From an uncultured Paracoccaceae bacterium (GTDB lineage: Bacteria; Pseudomonadota; Alphaproteobacteria; Rhodobacterales; Rhodobacteraceae): a DNA stretch of 48,566 nucleotides. The stretch spans positions 1 through 48,566 of the forward strand of contig CALLAF010000028.1 in NCBI GenBank assembly GCA_938002605.1, in the 5' to 3' direction. The notes below the pieces were generated by a model. The model was not told where the DNA came from. It saw only the letters and a list, made by a program, of their open reading frames with translations, and searched no databases. Below are positions 31,534 through 40,490 of this stretch, piece by piece. Every line of letters starts with the position of its first letter. Position 1 is the first letter of the stretch. The position numbers and the translations under genes were made by a program.

Positions 31534-32706
31534 ATGGCAGCCCCTTATGCAACCGACCCGCAAAATCCACGCGGGCGGCTATACCAAGAAGAGGAGAGCT
31601 ATTTTCGCTCACCTTTTCAACGTGATCGCGACCGGATTATTCACGCGTCTGCTTTTCGCAGGCTGAAACATAAGACCCAAGTGTTTATCGAACATGAAGG
31701 GGATTATTTTCGTACGCGGTTGACCCATTCGATTGAGGTCGCCCAAGTCGCGCGCACGATTGCGGGCACATTGGGCCTGAATGTCGAACTGACCGAAGCC
31801 ATCGCGCTTGCGCATGATCTGGGCCACACACCCTTTGGTCACACCGGGGAGGAAGCATTGGACGCGCTGATGCAGCCCTATGGCGGCTTTGACCATAACG
31901 CGCAGGCCTTGCGGATCGTGACCGATCTGGAACGGCACTATGCTGAATGGGATGGGCTGAACCTGACCTGGGAGACCCTGGAAGGGATCGCCAAACACAA
32001 TGGCCCCGTGACGGGGGATATTCCCTATGCGTTGGCGGCTTATAATGATCGTCACGACCTTGAGCTCCACACCCATGCGAGCGCCGAAGCGCAAGTCGCA
32101 GCGCTCGCCGATGATATTGCCTATAATAATCATGACTTACATGATGGTCTTCGTGCGGAATTGTTTAGCACAGATGATCTGGCAAAGCTGCCGATCTTAT
32201 CGGATTGCTTCGCGCGGGTGGATGCCAAATACCCCGGTCTGAACTATTATCGCCGCCGCCACGAAGCCTTGCGCCGTTTTTTTGGCGTCTTGGTCGAAGA
32301 TGTCATCAAGGTCAGCCAGCGCAACCTGACCGAACTGCACCCGGCGACTGTGCATGACATCCGCCATGCGGGTCGTATGATGGTGCAATTCTCTCCCGAG
32401 CTTTGGACGGACCTTAAGGTTATTCGCAAGTTTCTATTCACCCGCATGTACCGCGCGCCTGCGGTTGTCGAGATGCGTGTGGTGGTGACAAAGATGGTTG
32501 ATGACCTGTTCCCGTTTTTCATGCAAAATCCCAACGAGCTGCCGAAACAATGGCGCAAAGATGTGGCGGATGCGCCTGATAAAACCGCGCTGGCCCGGAT
32601 CGTGGCAGATTATATCGCGGGTATGACGGATCGGTTCGCGATCCAAGAGCATAGGCGCCTGATTGGCGGTGAAGAAATTCCAGCGGGGGTGATTGATGGC
32701 AGTTGA
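31534..32706 (+). CDS. dgt: Deoxyguanosinetriphosphate triphosphohydrolase-like protein
   Basis: HD-domain enzyme that splits dNTPs, typically dGTP, into the deoxynucleoside and triphosphate. The HD motif residues lie in TRLTHSIEVAQVART, LAHDLGHTPFGH and VAALADDIAYNNHDL. The family start FRSPFQRDRDRIIHASAF is clear near 26-43. The ATG at 31534 (MAAPYATDP) matches the usual start and has AGG upstream; the ATG at 31501 is also possible and would add 11 residues. At about 390 residues it is the type 2 subfamily. It overlaps the antiporter gene by 11 nt, suggesting an operon. Confidence 0.92.
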   Translation: MAAPYATDPQNPRGRLYQEEESYFRSPFQRDRDRIIHASAFRRLKHKTQVFIEHEGDYFRTRLTHSIEVAQVARTIAGTLGLNVELTEAIALAHDLGHTPFGHTGEEALDALMQPYGGFDHNAQALRIVTDLERHYAEWDGLNLTWETLEGIAKHNGPVTGDIPYALAAYNDRHDLELHTHASAEAQVAALADDIAYNNHDLHDGLRAELFSTDDLAKLPILSDCFARVDAKYPGLNYYRRRHEALRRFFGVLVEDVIKVSQRNLTELHPATVHDIRHAGRMMVQFSPELWTDLKVIRKFLFTRMYRAPAVVEMRVVVTKMVDDLFPFFMQNPNELPKQWRKDVADAPDKTALARIVADYIAGMTDRFAIQEHRRLIGGEEIPAGVIDGS

Positions 32707-34522
32707 AACAGAAGTGGGCGCAATGGCGCCTGTGATGGCCTTTGCGCTTGTTGGCGCGTTGGGTGTTGGGTCGCAATGGTTGGCGTGGCGTTTGCGGATG
32801 CCGGCCATTGTTCTGATGCTGGTCGCAGGGGTGCTTATTGGCCCTATTGCCGGTGTTTTTGATCCAGCGCGCGATATTGGGCCGCTGATGGCGCCGATGA
32901 TTTCAATCGCCGTTGCGATTATTCTGTTTGAGGGCGGGCTGACGCTCAACTTTCATTCATTGTCTGACGCAGCCAAAGGTGTGCGCAGATTGGTGTTTGT
33001 CGGCGCGCCACTTGGCTGGCTGACTTCTGCGCTGGCGTTACGCTATGGGGCGGGGCTGTCGTGGGAAAGCGCGGCCGTGTTTGGCGGCATCATGATTGTG
33101 ACAGGGCCAACAGTTATTGCGCCGCTATTACGCACGGCGCGCCTGTCCAAACGCCCCGCAGCCCTTTTGCAATGGGAAGCGATCGTAAACGACCCCATCG
33201 GTGCATTGGCGGCGGTACTTGCGTTTGAGGTTGTGCTGGTGATGAACACGGCCACCACCGTGAACGCCGCGATCATGGATTTGGTGATCGGGATTGGCTT
33301 TGCGACCGTGCTTGGCGTTGTTGCAGGTTATGGCCTTGCGCGTGCGTTTAAGCGGGCGTGGGTGCCAGAATATATGAAAGTGCCTGTGCTGTTTGCGCTG
33401 CTTTTGGGCATTTTTGGGCTGTCGGACCATGTGTTGCACGAAAGCGGGCTATTGGCGGTGACGATCATGGGGATTGTGATCGCGAATGCGAACCTGCCCA
33501 GCTACGAAGAACTCCGCCGCTTTAAAGAACATGCGACAGTGTTGCTAGTCTCGGGCGTGTTCATCTTGCTTGCGGCGAGCCTTGATTTCTCGGCGCTGCG
33601 ACAGCTGGATTTTCGCGCGATTGCCTTTGTGGCATTGGTCGTTTTGGTTGCGCGTCCGATGACAGTGTTCATCGCTCTTTTGGGGTCTGGCGTACCGTAC
33701 AAAGAACAAATCCTTGTGGCCTTTACCGGCCCACGGGGCGTGGTGTTGGTCGCTGTTGCAGGCCTGTTTGGGGATCGCCTGATCGGGCTTGGTTTTGAAG
33801 ATGCGCCCCTGATTGGGCCACTGGCGTTTGTTTTGGTGGCATTCACGGTGGTTCTGCACGGGTTCACGCTTGCGCCTTTTGCGCGCTGGCTGGGGCTGAC
33901 GGGTGCGGATGTTCCCGGCGTTGTGGTGATCGGTGGGGCAAAGTGGACTACTGCCTTTGCTGAGGCGCTCAAAAGCGCCGATGTCCCGGTGCTGATGACG
34001 GATCCAAACTTTGGTAATCTACGCGGCGCGCGCGCGGCAGGGATCCCGACATTTTCGGGCGATATCCTATCCGAGGCTGCCGAACAGCGGCTTGAGCTGA
34101 TCAGCTATGCCACCTTGGTCGCCGCAACAGACAATGACGCCTATAACACGCTTGTCGCGACAGATTTGGCCCCCGAATTTGGCCGCGATTCCGTGTTTCA
34201 AGTGATGCGTGCCAAAAACGACAGTGCGCGCCACCAACTGCCGCGCACTTTGGGTGGGCGCAAATTTGGCCCTGAAGAAACCCACGACGGGCTAGAGGCG
34301 CTGATCGCCAAAGGGTGGATGTTTGGCAATACGCGGCTGACCGAAGAATTCACGCTTGAAAGCTGGCGCGCAGAGCACCCCGAAGCACATCTATTTGCAC
34401 GCATTGATGCCGCTGGCGCGATTAGGCTGATCCGCAAAGATGACGAGGTTAAACCAGTGCCGGATGTGCGGATCATTTCGCTACGTCCTCCTGAAACCAA
34501 CGGGGCTACAGAAAGCACATGA
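32696..34522 (+). CDS. CPA1-type cation/proton antiporter with nucleotide-binding tail
   Basis: 608 residues. The N-terminal 400 contain about twelve hydrophobic helices with the NhaP/CPA1 signatures: EGGLTLNF near 80, TGPTVIAPLLR near 140 and the ion-binding VNDPIGA near 163. A cytoplasmic region from about 407 contains a TrkA-N/RCK-like Rossmann domain (VVVIGGAKWTTAFAEAL; TDPNFGNLRGARAAGIP), which usually gates transport by binding NAD(H) or a nucleotide. Likely exchanges Na+ or K+ for protons in pH and salt balance. The start at 32696 is ATG, overlapping dgt by 11 nt; its stop overlaps the MOSC start by 4 nt. Confidence 0.88.
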   Translation: MAVETEVGAMAPVMAFALVGALGVGSQWLAWRLRMPAIVLMLVAGVLIGPIAGVFDPARDIGPLMAPMISIAVAIILFEGGLTLNFHSLSDAAKGVRRLVFVGAPLGWLTSALALRYGAGLSWESAAVFGGIMIVTGPTVIAPLLRTARLSKRPAALLQWEAIVNDPIGALAAVLAFEVVLVMNTATTVNAAIMDLVIGIGFATVLGVVAGYGLARAFKRAWVPEYMKVPVLFALLLGIFGLSDHVLHESGLLAVTIMGIVIANANLPSYEELRRFKEHATVLLVSGVFILLAASLDFSALRQLDFRAIAFVALVVLVARPMTVFIALLGSGVPYKEQILVAFTGPRGVVLVAVAGLFGDRLIGLGFEDAPLIGPLAFVLVAFTVVLHGFTLAPFARWLGLTGADVPGVVVIGGAKWTTAFAEALKSADVPVLMTDPNFGNLRGARAAGIPTFSGDILSEAAEQRLELISYATLVAATDNDAYNTLVATDLAPEFGRDSVFQVMRAKNDSARHQLPRTLGGRKFGPEETHDGLEALIAKGWMFGNTRLTEEFTLESWRAEHPEAHLFARIDAAGAIRLIRKDDEVKPVPDVRIISLRPPETNGATEST

Positions 34523-35073
34523 CGCAATGGGCGACATATGAAGACTGCGAAGCCGCGCTAGAACATGTGCGCGCTGCCCCCAAAGATGGCGCACGGATCG
34601 AACGGGTGTGCGTGCGGCCAGACATTGGGTTGCGGACCTTTCCCGATAGTCTGCAACTGACTGTCGCGCAGGGGATCATTGGCGACCGCTGGACGGTTGC
34701 ACCTTGGCTTAAACTGCCAGACGGATCGCCAGACCCACGTATCCAGATATCGGTGCTGTCAAAGCGCGTGATGGATCTATGTTGGCGCGATCAGGATAAT
34801 CTGTTGCGATATCCCGGCGATTCATTTGTTGTTGATATGGATTTGGGCGAAGAGAACCTACCGATTGGCACGCAGTTGAACGTCGGAACAGCTGTGATCG
34901 AGGTCAGCGACAAGTTTAACACGGCTTGTGTGAAATGGCGCGATAAATACGGGGCGCAAAGCATTCGGTGGATCAACAGTGCCGAAAATAGGCCGTACCG
35001 GCTGCGCGGAATTTTGTGTAAAATCGTACGCGATGGCACGGTTGCAGTCGGCGATCACATGACAAAAGCCTGA
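34519..35073 (+). CDS. MOSC-domain protein (second copy, different subfamily)
   Basis: 184 residues. The MOSC core is marked by a IGDRW motif near 56-60, the DPRIQISVLSKRVMDLC strand-helix, LRYPGDSFVVDMDLGEENLPIGTQL (in two strands) and the conserved Cys in TACVKWRDKYG near 136. Unlike the YiiM-type copy at 23429, it has no extra C-terminal helical domain. Start overlaps the antiporter stop by 4 nt (ATGA), so it is translated with it. The combination with an ion antiporter is not explained by any known pathway. Substrate unknown. Confidence 0.85.
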   Translation: MTQWATYEDCEAALEHVRAAPKDGARIERVCVRPDIGLRTFPDSLQLTVAQGIIGDRWTVAPWLKLPDGSPDPRIQISVLSKRVMDLCWRDQDNLLRYPGDSFVVDMDLGEENLPIGTQLNVGTAVIEVSDKFNTACVKWRDKYGAQSIRWINSAENRPYRLRGILCKIVRDGTVAVGDHMTKA

Positions 35074-35163
35074 TGCGATGGTGCCGCTTGCATTGACCCT
35101 GCCTGTTACAGTGCTAAACCCGCTGAAACTCTGTTTTCGTCCCATTGGGACCAAAGGACCGCT

Positions 35164-36903
35164 ATGAACCTGTTTGCTGATATCCGTACCCGCGTGATTG
35201 CCTGTCTTGATGAAATGGTGGCCGAGGGCACTTTGCCTGCTGGCCTGTCGACCGGTGCTGTCTCGGTTGAACCGCCGCGAGATGCGGCGCATGGTGATAT
35301 GGCGACCAATGCGGCGATGGTTTTGGCCAAGCCGGCCAAAATGAACCCGCGCGCTATTGCGGATGCTTTGGCTGCCAAATTACTGAATGATCCGATGATC
35401 ACTGTGGCCGAGGTCGCAGGGCCGGGGTTCTTGAACATGCGGCTTGACGCGGGTGTTTGGCAGGGCGTTGTAAAGGCTGCGCTGACTGATCCAACATTCG
35501 GACAATCCACGCTGGGGCAAAACGCCAAGACATTGGTTGAATATGTTTCTGCAAACCCAACCGGGCCGCTGCACGTGGGCCACACACGTGGCGCGGTGTT
35601 CGGCGATGCGCTGGCACGCCTGTTGGATTACGCGGGCTATGATGTGACCAAAGAATATTACATCAACGATGGCGGCGCGCAGGTCGATGTGCTCGCGCGG
35701 TCAGTCTATTTGCGGTATTTGCGAGCGCACGGCCAAGATGTTGAATTTCCGGAAGGCACATACCCCGGCGATTATCTGATCCCCGTCGGCGAGGCGCTTA
35801 AGGACAAAGTTGGCGATGCATTTGTAGATAAGGGCGAACAGTTCTGGCTGGAAGAAATTCGTGCATTCGCAACCGATGCCATGATGGAGCTGATCCGCAC
35901 TGATCTGGCTTCGCTTGGTGTCGTGATGGATACGTTCTTTTCTGAAAAATCGCTCTATGGCACGGGGTTGATTGAAAAAGCGATCGCCGAGTTGGACGAA
36001 AAAGGTCTGATTTATCGCGGCACGCTAGAACCACCAAAAGGCAAGATGCCCGAAGATTGGGAACCACGCGAACAGACCCTGTTTAAGTCAACAGAACATG
36101 GCGATGATGTTGACCGGCCCGTGCAAAAATCTGATGGCGCGTGGACTTATTTCGCGCCTGATATCGCTTACCACTATGATAAGGTGCAGCGTGGCTTTGA
36201 CCAGCTGATCGATGTGTTCGGCGCCGATCACGGTGGCTATGTCAAACGGATGAAAGCGGCTGTATCGGCGCTGTCTGATGGCAAGGTGCCGTTGGATGTG
36301 AAGCTGACCCAACTGGTGAAGCTTTATAAAAACGGTGAACCGTTTAAAATGTCCAAACGGGCAGGGACCTTTGTGACGCTTGCCGATGTGGTGAAACAAG
36401 TCGGCCCCGATGTGACGCGGTTCCATATGCTGACGCGCAAAAACGACGCGCCGCTTGATTTTGATTTCGACAAAGTGTTGGAGCAATCCAAAGACAATCC
36501 CGTTTTCTACGTGAATTACGCTTATGCGCGGGTGAACTCTGCGGTGAAAAAGGCGGGTGCCTTTACGGCTGTAGATGATGCCACGCTTGCCGGGATCGAC
36601 CTGTCAGGTCTGTCACACGACGCTGAACTGGGTGTGATCAAGAAAATTGCCGAATGGCCGCGCCTTGTTGAGATCGCCGCAAAAGGCCACGAACCGCACC
36701 GGATCGCGTTTTATCTTTATGATTTGGCGTCGGATTTCCATGCGCTTTATAACCGCGGCAACGATGAAACAGCGCTGCGCTTTGTTCAAGAAAGTGATTC
36801 AGATGCCACACAGGCGAAAATCGCCCTGATTCGTGCTGTAGCGATTGTTATTTCGCACGGATTGGGTATTCTTGGCGTCACACCGGCAGAAGAGATGCGT
36901 TAA
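35164..36903 (+). CDS. argS: Arginyl-tRNA synthetase
   Basis: Charges tRNA-Arg. At 579 residues it is a normal class I ArgRS. The N-terminal Add-1 domain (1-100) leads to the HIGH-type motif GPLHVGHTRGA near 137-147. KMSKR near 395 is the second signature (in PFKMSKRAG), and a C-terminal anticodon-binding domain with YDLASDFHALYNRG follows. It begins the plus-strand run argS-SPOR-nagZ-scpA-scpB. The ribosome site (AAAGGA) is about 6 nt before the start. Confidence 0.97.
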   Translation: MNLFADIRTRVIACLDEMVAEGTLPAGLSTGAVSVEPPRDAAHGDMATNAAMVLAKPAKMNPRAIADALAAKLLNDPMITVAEVAGPGFLNMRLDAGVWQGVVKAALTDPTFGQSTLGQNAKTLVEYVSANPTGPLHVGHTRGAVFGDALARLLDYAGYDVTKEYYINDGGAQVDVLARSVYLRYLRAHGQDVEFPEGTYPGDYLIPVGEALKDKVGDAFVDKGEQFWLEEIRAFATDAMMELIRTDLASLGVVMDTFFSEKSLYGTGLIEKAIAELDEKGLIYRGTLEPPKGKMPEDWEPREQTLFKSTEHGDDVDRPVQKSDGAWTYFAPDIAYHYDKVQRGFDQLIDVFGADHGGYVKRMKAAVSALSDGKVPLDVKLTQLVKLYKNGEPFKMSKRAGTFVTLADVVKQVGPDVTRFHMLTRKNDAPLDFDFDKVLEQSKDNPVFYVNYAYARVNSAVKKAGAFTAVDDATLAGIDLSGLSHDAELGVIKKIAEWPRLVEIAAKGHEPHRIAFYLYDLASDFHALYNRGNDETALRFVQESDSDATQAKIALIRAVAIVISHGLGILGVTPAEEMR

Positions 36904-36975
36904 CGCACACACTGCCGGTTCGAGCTGAGTAATAACGGACCCATAAGCCAAAAAGGCGCGGGCAGTGAGGCAGAA

Positions 36976-37827
36976 ATGGCAGTTTACAACGAAGGGTTCG
37001 CCCCATCGGGTGACGCATCGCGCACCAATACCATCATGAATTTTGCAGGCGCTGGCCTGTCTCTTGCGCTGATCCTCGGGGTCAGCTTTTGGGGCTATAA
37101 GTTGATCATGCGCGACGTTTCCGGCATTCCCGTCGTGCGCGCAATGGAAGGCGAAATGCGTGTCTTGCCTGATAACCCGGGTGGGGCTGTTGCATCGCAC
37201 ACGGGGCTTTCCGTGAATGAAGTTGCCGCCATCGGCGAAGCTGGCGCCCCAGAGGATCGTCTTGTGCTTGCACCAACAACGGCCGGTCTGGCGCAAGAAG
37301 ATTTGGATGCGCAGCCTGTCGCCGAAGTCGACGCATTTGCGATGACCGCGGATTTGACACAGGCCGAAGCGGATGAGATCGTTGATGAAATTTTAACGAT
37401 TGCCAATCAAACCGCAGAAAATGCAAGCCCTGAAGCCGCGCAAATCATCACGATTGCCGCCGATGTGCCGGGTGTTGCACGCTCATTACGCCCTGTCATT
37501 CGCCCGGCGAGCCTGCGCGCAGCACCCGTCGCGGCAACCAACAGCGAAGTCGCGGTGAACTCAGCCAGTTTTGCTGTTGGCACGAACCTTGTGCAGCTTG
37601 GCGCGTTTCCTTCGCCAGAATTGGCGGCAACACAATGGGCGCTGATCGAAGGGCGCTTTGATACGCTACTGGCCGGGAAAGAACGCGTCATTCAAGTGTC
37701 TGATCAATCCAGCGGGACATGGTATCGCTTGCGCGCCAGCGGTTTCGAAGACCGCGCCGAAGCCCGCCGTTTTTGTGCAGCACTTGAGGCCGAAGGCGCG
37801 GATTGTATCGCGGTTGTGGTTAATTAA
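36976..37827 (+). CDS. SPOR-domain cell-envelope protein
   Basis: 283 residues. A short cytoplasmic N-terminus, one transmembrane helix at about 23-45, a long acidic and Ala-rich periplasmic linker (about 70-200), and a C-terminal SPOR domain from about 207 (LVQLGAFPSPELA; WYRLRASGFEDRAEARRFC; a Cys pair at its end). SPOR domains bind peptidoglycan stripped of stem peptides, which marks the division septum. A division or septal-remodelling role is inferred. It is directly followed, with no gap, by nagZ, a peptidoglycan-recycling enzyme. Confidence 0.9.
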   Translation: MAVYNEGFAPSGDASRTNTIMNFAGAGLSLALILGVSFWGYKLIMRDVSGIPVVRAMEGEMRVLPDNPGGAVASHTGLSVNEVAAIGEAGAPEDRLVLAPTTAGLAQEDLDAQPVAEVDAFAMTADLTQAEADEIVDEILTIANQTAENASPEAAQIITIAADVPGVARSLRPVIRPASLRAAPVAATNSEVAVNSASFAVGTNLVQLGAFPSPELAATQWALIEGRFDTLLAGKERVIQVSDQSSGTWYRLRASGFEDRAEARRFCAALEAEGADCIAVVVN

Positions 37828-38817
37828 ATGCAGATGAACGCGACGATTTTTGGGCCCGAGGGTTTGGAAATCACTGCTTGGGAACGCGACTTTTTTCGTG
37901 ACGTGCAGCCTTTTGGGTTCATCGTATTTGCACGGAACATCGATAGCCCGACCCAGCTGCGCCGCCTGACCGCCGATTTACGTGATGCCGTAGGGCGCAA
38001 TGCCCCGATTTTGATCGACCAAGAGGGCGGGCGGGTGCAGCGGATGCGCAGCCCGCATTGGCGCGAATTTTTGCCAGCGCTTGATCAAATGGACCAAGCC
38101 CGCGACCCACTGCATGCGCATTGGATTAGGAACCGCCTGATCGCGGATGATCTGCACAGCGTTGGGATTGACGTCAATTGCGCCCCATTGGCGGATATTG
38201 CCGAGGACACGACGCATCCTTTCTTGCAAAACCGTCTGTATGGCCGTGATGTGGATACTGTTGTCGCGGCCGCGCGGGTCTGCGCTGATGCGCATTTGGC
38301 GGGCGGAGTGCTGCCCGTGTTGAAACATATACCCGGCCACGGGCGCGCGGCGGTTGATAGCCATTTGAAATTACCTACCGTAACCGCAGATCTTGCGGAT
38401 TTACACGCCAAAGACTTCGCCCCTTTCAAAGCGCTTGCTGACCTACCGATGGGGATGAGCGCACATATCGTTTTTTCTGCGATTGACCCCGATGGGCCTG
38501 CCACAACCTCTCCTGCGATGATCGATGTGATCCGCACTGAGATTGGTTTTGATGGGCTGCTGATGACGGATGATCTGTCGATGCAGGCGCTGTCGGGCAC
38601 TGTCGCTGATAGGGCGCAAGCCGCAATTGCGGCGGGGTGCGATCTTGTTTTGCACTGCAACGGCGATAAGGACGAGATGCAAATGGTCGCCGCATCCGCT
38701 GGAATGATGACAGATGCCGCGCAAAAACGCGGCCAAAATGCGCTTTTGCTTCGCAAATCCCCCGAAATTCTTGACATCGCGGCATTGGAGGCCGAACTTG
38801 AAACGCTATTAGCGTGA
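37828..38817 (+). CDS. nagZ: Beta-N-acetylhexosaminidase
   Basis: Removes N-acetylglucosamine from anhydromuropeptides during peptidoglycan recycling in the cytoplasm. It is a family 3 glycoside hydrolase of 329 residues. DQEGGRVQR at 64-72, KHIPGHGRA at 166-174 and the catalytic region MTDDLSMQALSG at 246-257 with the nucleophile Asp are all present; the loop with HGRAAVDSH supplies the catalytic His-Asp pair. The start follows the SPOR stop without a gap. It ends 6 nt before scpA. Confidence 0.94.
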   Translation: MQMNATIFGPEGLEITAWERDFFRDVQPFGFIVFARNIDSPTQLRRLTADLRDAVGRNAPILIDQEGGRVQRMRSPHWREFLPALDQMDQARDPLHAHWIRNRLIADDLHSVGIDVNCAPLADIAEDTTHPFLQNRLYGRDVDTVVAAARVCADAHLAGGVLPVLKHIPGHGRAAVDSHLKLPTVTADLADLHAKDFAPFKALADLPMGMSAHIVFSAIDPDGPATTSPAMIDVIRTEIGFDGLLMTDDLSMQALSGTVADRAQAAIAAGCDLVLHCNGDKDEMQMVAASAGMMTDAAQKRGQNALLLRKSPEILDIAALEAELETLLA

Positions 38818-38823
38818 GAAGTG

Positions 38824-39621
38824 ATGCAAGAGAATTTCGACCTTACCGACGATAAAATCAGCGTCAGCGACAGGGTTGCTGCCGAGGCGCTGATCGTTGA
38901 TGTGGGCGCGTTCGAAGGCCCGCTTGACCTTTTGTTAACGCTGTCACGTACGCAAAAGGTGGACTTGCGCCAAATCTCTATTCTTGCGCTTGCGCGGCAA
39001 TATTTGGCCTTTGTTGAAAAGGCTAAACAACTGCGTCTTGAATTGGCGGCAGATTATTTGGTGATGGCGGCTTGGCTCGCGTTTCTTAAATCGCGCTTGC
39101 TTTTGCCGCCCGACCCGAAAGAAGAAGGCCCATCCGGCGAAGAGCTTGCCGCGCATTTGGCGTTCCAGCTAGAGCGTTTGCAGGGGATGCGGAATGCCGC
39201 TGCCAAACTTATGGCGCGCGACCAATTGGGGCGCGATTTTTTCGCGCGTGGGATCACCGAAGACGTGCAGCGTGTGCGCCGCGTGACGTATACAGCGACC
39301 CTGTTGGACCTGATGCTAGGCTATGCGCGTATCCGCACCCGCGATGATTTCCGGCCGTTTGTGATGGACCGCCAGCACGTGATGACGATGGAGCAAGCCC
39401 TTGAAAGGATGCGTCATCTGATTGGGTTTGCCGGCGACTGGACCGATATTTCCAGCTATCTGCCCGAAGGTTGGGATGCCGACCCGCAGCGGCGGCGGTC
39501 GACCACGGCTGCGACCTTTGCGGCCAGTCTTGAGCTGGCGAAAGAAGGTAAAATTGAACTGCGCCAAGGCGAAAGCTTTGCGCCGATTGAAATTCGAAAA
39601 AAGGCCCCGCGCGATGTCTAA
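38824..39621 (+). CDS. scpA: Segregation and condensation protein A
   Basis: Kleisin subunit that bridges SMC heads and pairs with ScpB in chromosome condensation. The N-terminal signature FEGPLDLLLTLSRTQKVDLR lies near 24-43; LEQALERM and the C-terminal winged-helix follow. The start is taken as ATG at 38824, directly after GTG at 38821, with AGAAG upstream; it is 265 residues long, the usual size. scpB overlaps its end by 8 nt. A basic linker (PQRRRSTTAA) lies near 221. Confidence 0.93.
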   Translation: MQENFDLTDDKISVSDRVAAEALIVDVGAFEGPLDLLLTLSRTQKVDLRQISILALARQYLAFVEKAKQLRLELAADYLVMAAWLAFLKSRLLLPPDPKEEGPSGEELAAHLAFQLERLQGMRNAAAKLMARDQLGRDFFARGITEDVQRVRRVTYTATLLDLMLGYARIRTRDDFRPFVMDRQHVMTMEQALERMRHLIGFAGDWTDISSYLPEGWDADPQRRRSTTAATFAASLELAKEGKIELRQGESFAPIEIRKKAPRDV

Positions 39622-40258
39622 ACCAGAAAACGACAGCCTTTTTGAAGCGCCGCCCATGGGCGAACAAGAACGCATGGTCGAGGCGATTCTTTTTGCTTCG
39701 GCCGATCCTGTGAGCGTGCAGGATTTGATCGGGCGGATGCCACATGGCTGCGATCCGGCCGAGGCTATCGCCTATTTGCGCAAACGCTACGAAGGACGGG
39801 GTGTGAACCTTGTGAAGATCGACAATGCATGGGCAATCCGCACGGCACCTGATCTTGGGTTTTTGATGCAAAAAGAAACGGTTGAGACCCGAAAGCTATC
39901 GCGCGCGGCTATCGAAACCTTGGCCATCATCGCCTATCATCAACCTGTGACACGCGCAGATATCGAAGAAATTCGCGGCGTCAGCGTGAGCCGAGGGACG
40001 CTTGATCAGCTGATTGAACTGGAATGGATACGGTTTGGACGCCGCCGGATGACACCGGGCCGTCCTGTGACATTTGTGGTGACCGCAACCTTCCTTGATC
40101 ACTTTGGCTTGGAAAGCGCACGTGATCTACCGGGACTCAAGGATTTGCGTGCGGCAGGTCTTTTGGAGAACCGTCCGCCGCCGGGCGCGGCTGACCTGCT
40201 TGATGATGACGATGATGCGGATGGTAACGACGATCAGACAGAGCTGTTTGAAGAATGA
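39614..40258 (+). CDS. scpB: Segregation and condensation protein B
   Basis: Winged-helix partner of ScpA in the SMC complex, 214 residues. The start at 39614 overlaps the scpA stop by 8 nt. Family features include VEAILFASADPVS near 21-33, TLAIIAYHQPVTRADIEEIRG and TLGR-like FGRRRMTPGRPV near 139. The C-terminus is a long acidic run (DDDDDADGNDDQTE), an alphaproteobacterial feature of unknown role. It leads into a small basic Met-rich protein. Confidence 0.92.
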   Translation: MSKPENDSLFEAPPMGEQERMVEAILFASADPVSVQDLIGRMPHGCDPAEAIAYLRKRYEGRGVNLVKIDNAWAIRTAPDLGFLMQKETVETRKLSRAAIETLAIIAYHQPVTRADIEEIRGVSVSRGTLDQLIELEWIRFGRRRMTPGRPVTFVVTATFLDHFGLESARDLPGLKDLRAAGLLENRPPPGAADLLDDDDDADGNDDQTELFEE

Positions 40259-40301
40259 TCATTCTCTGCTAGTTTTGGCAGGCATAATGAGGATGACGCC
40301 A

Positions 40302-40490
40302 ATGAATATGAATCGTTTGATCAATATGGGCATGCGGATGTTGATGAACAAAGGCATCAAAATGGCGTCTAACCGTGGTAAAAATGATGACGATATGACG
40401 CCGCAAGAACGCCAATCGGCGCAATCTACGCAGCAAAACCTACAAAAGGCCCGCAAAGGGATGCGGATTATGCGCCGGTTTATGCGTTAG
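40302..40490 (+). CDS. Small basic Met-rich protein after scpB
   Basis: 62 residues. The first half is Met-, Asn- and Arg-rich (MNMNRLINMGMRMLMNKG) and can form an amphipathic helix. A charged middle (SNRGKNDDDMTPQERQSA) and a basic tail ending RRFMR follow. The ATG at 40302 has GAGGA 9 nt upstream; ATG at 40287 is also in frame. Its 3' end overlaps the convergent dCTP deaminase gene by 11 nt. Similar short proteins follow scpB in related bacteria as I recall; none has a known function. Confidence 0.65.
   Translation: MNMNRLINMGMRMLMNKGIKMASNRGKNDDDMTPQERQSAQSTQQNLQKARKGMRIMRRFMR

Noticed and set aside
36904-36975. tRNA-like GGTTCGAG after argS
   Set aside because: Only the T-loop motif is present; no acceptor or anticodon stem can be formed.
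39254-39871. A 205-codon minus-strand frame over scpA and scpB
   Set aside because: Antisense to two conserved overlapping genes; rich in Arg, His and Ser as expected for a shadow.
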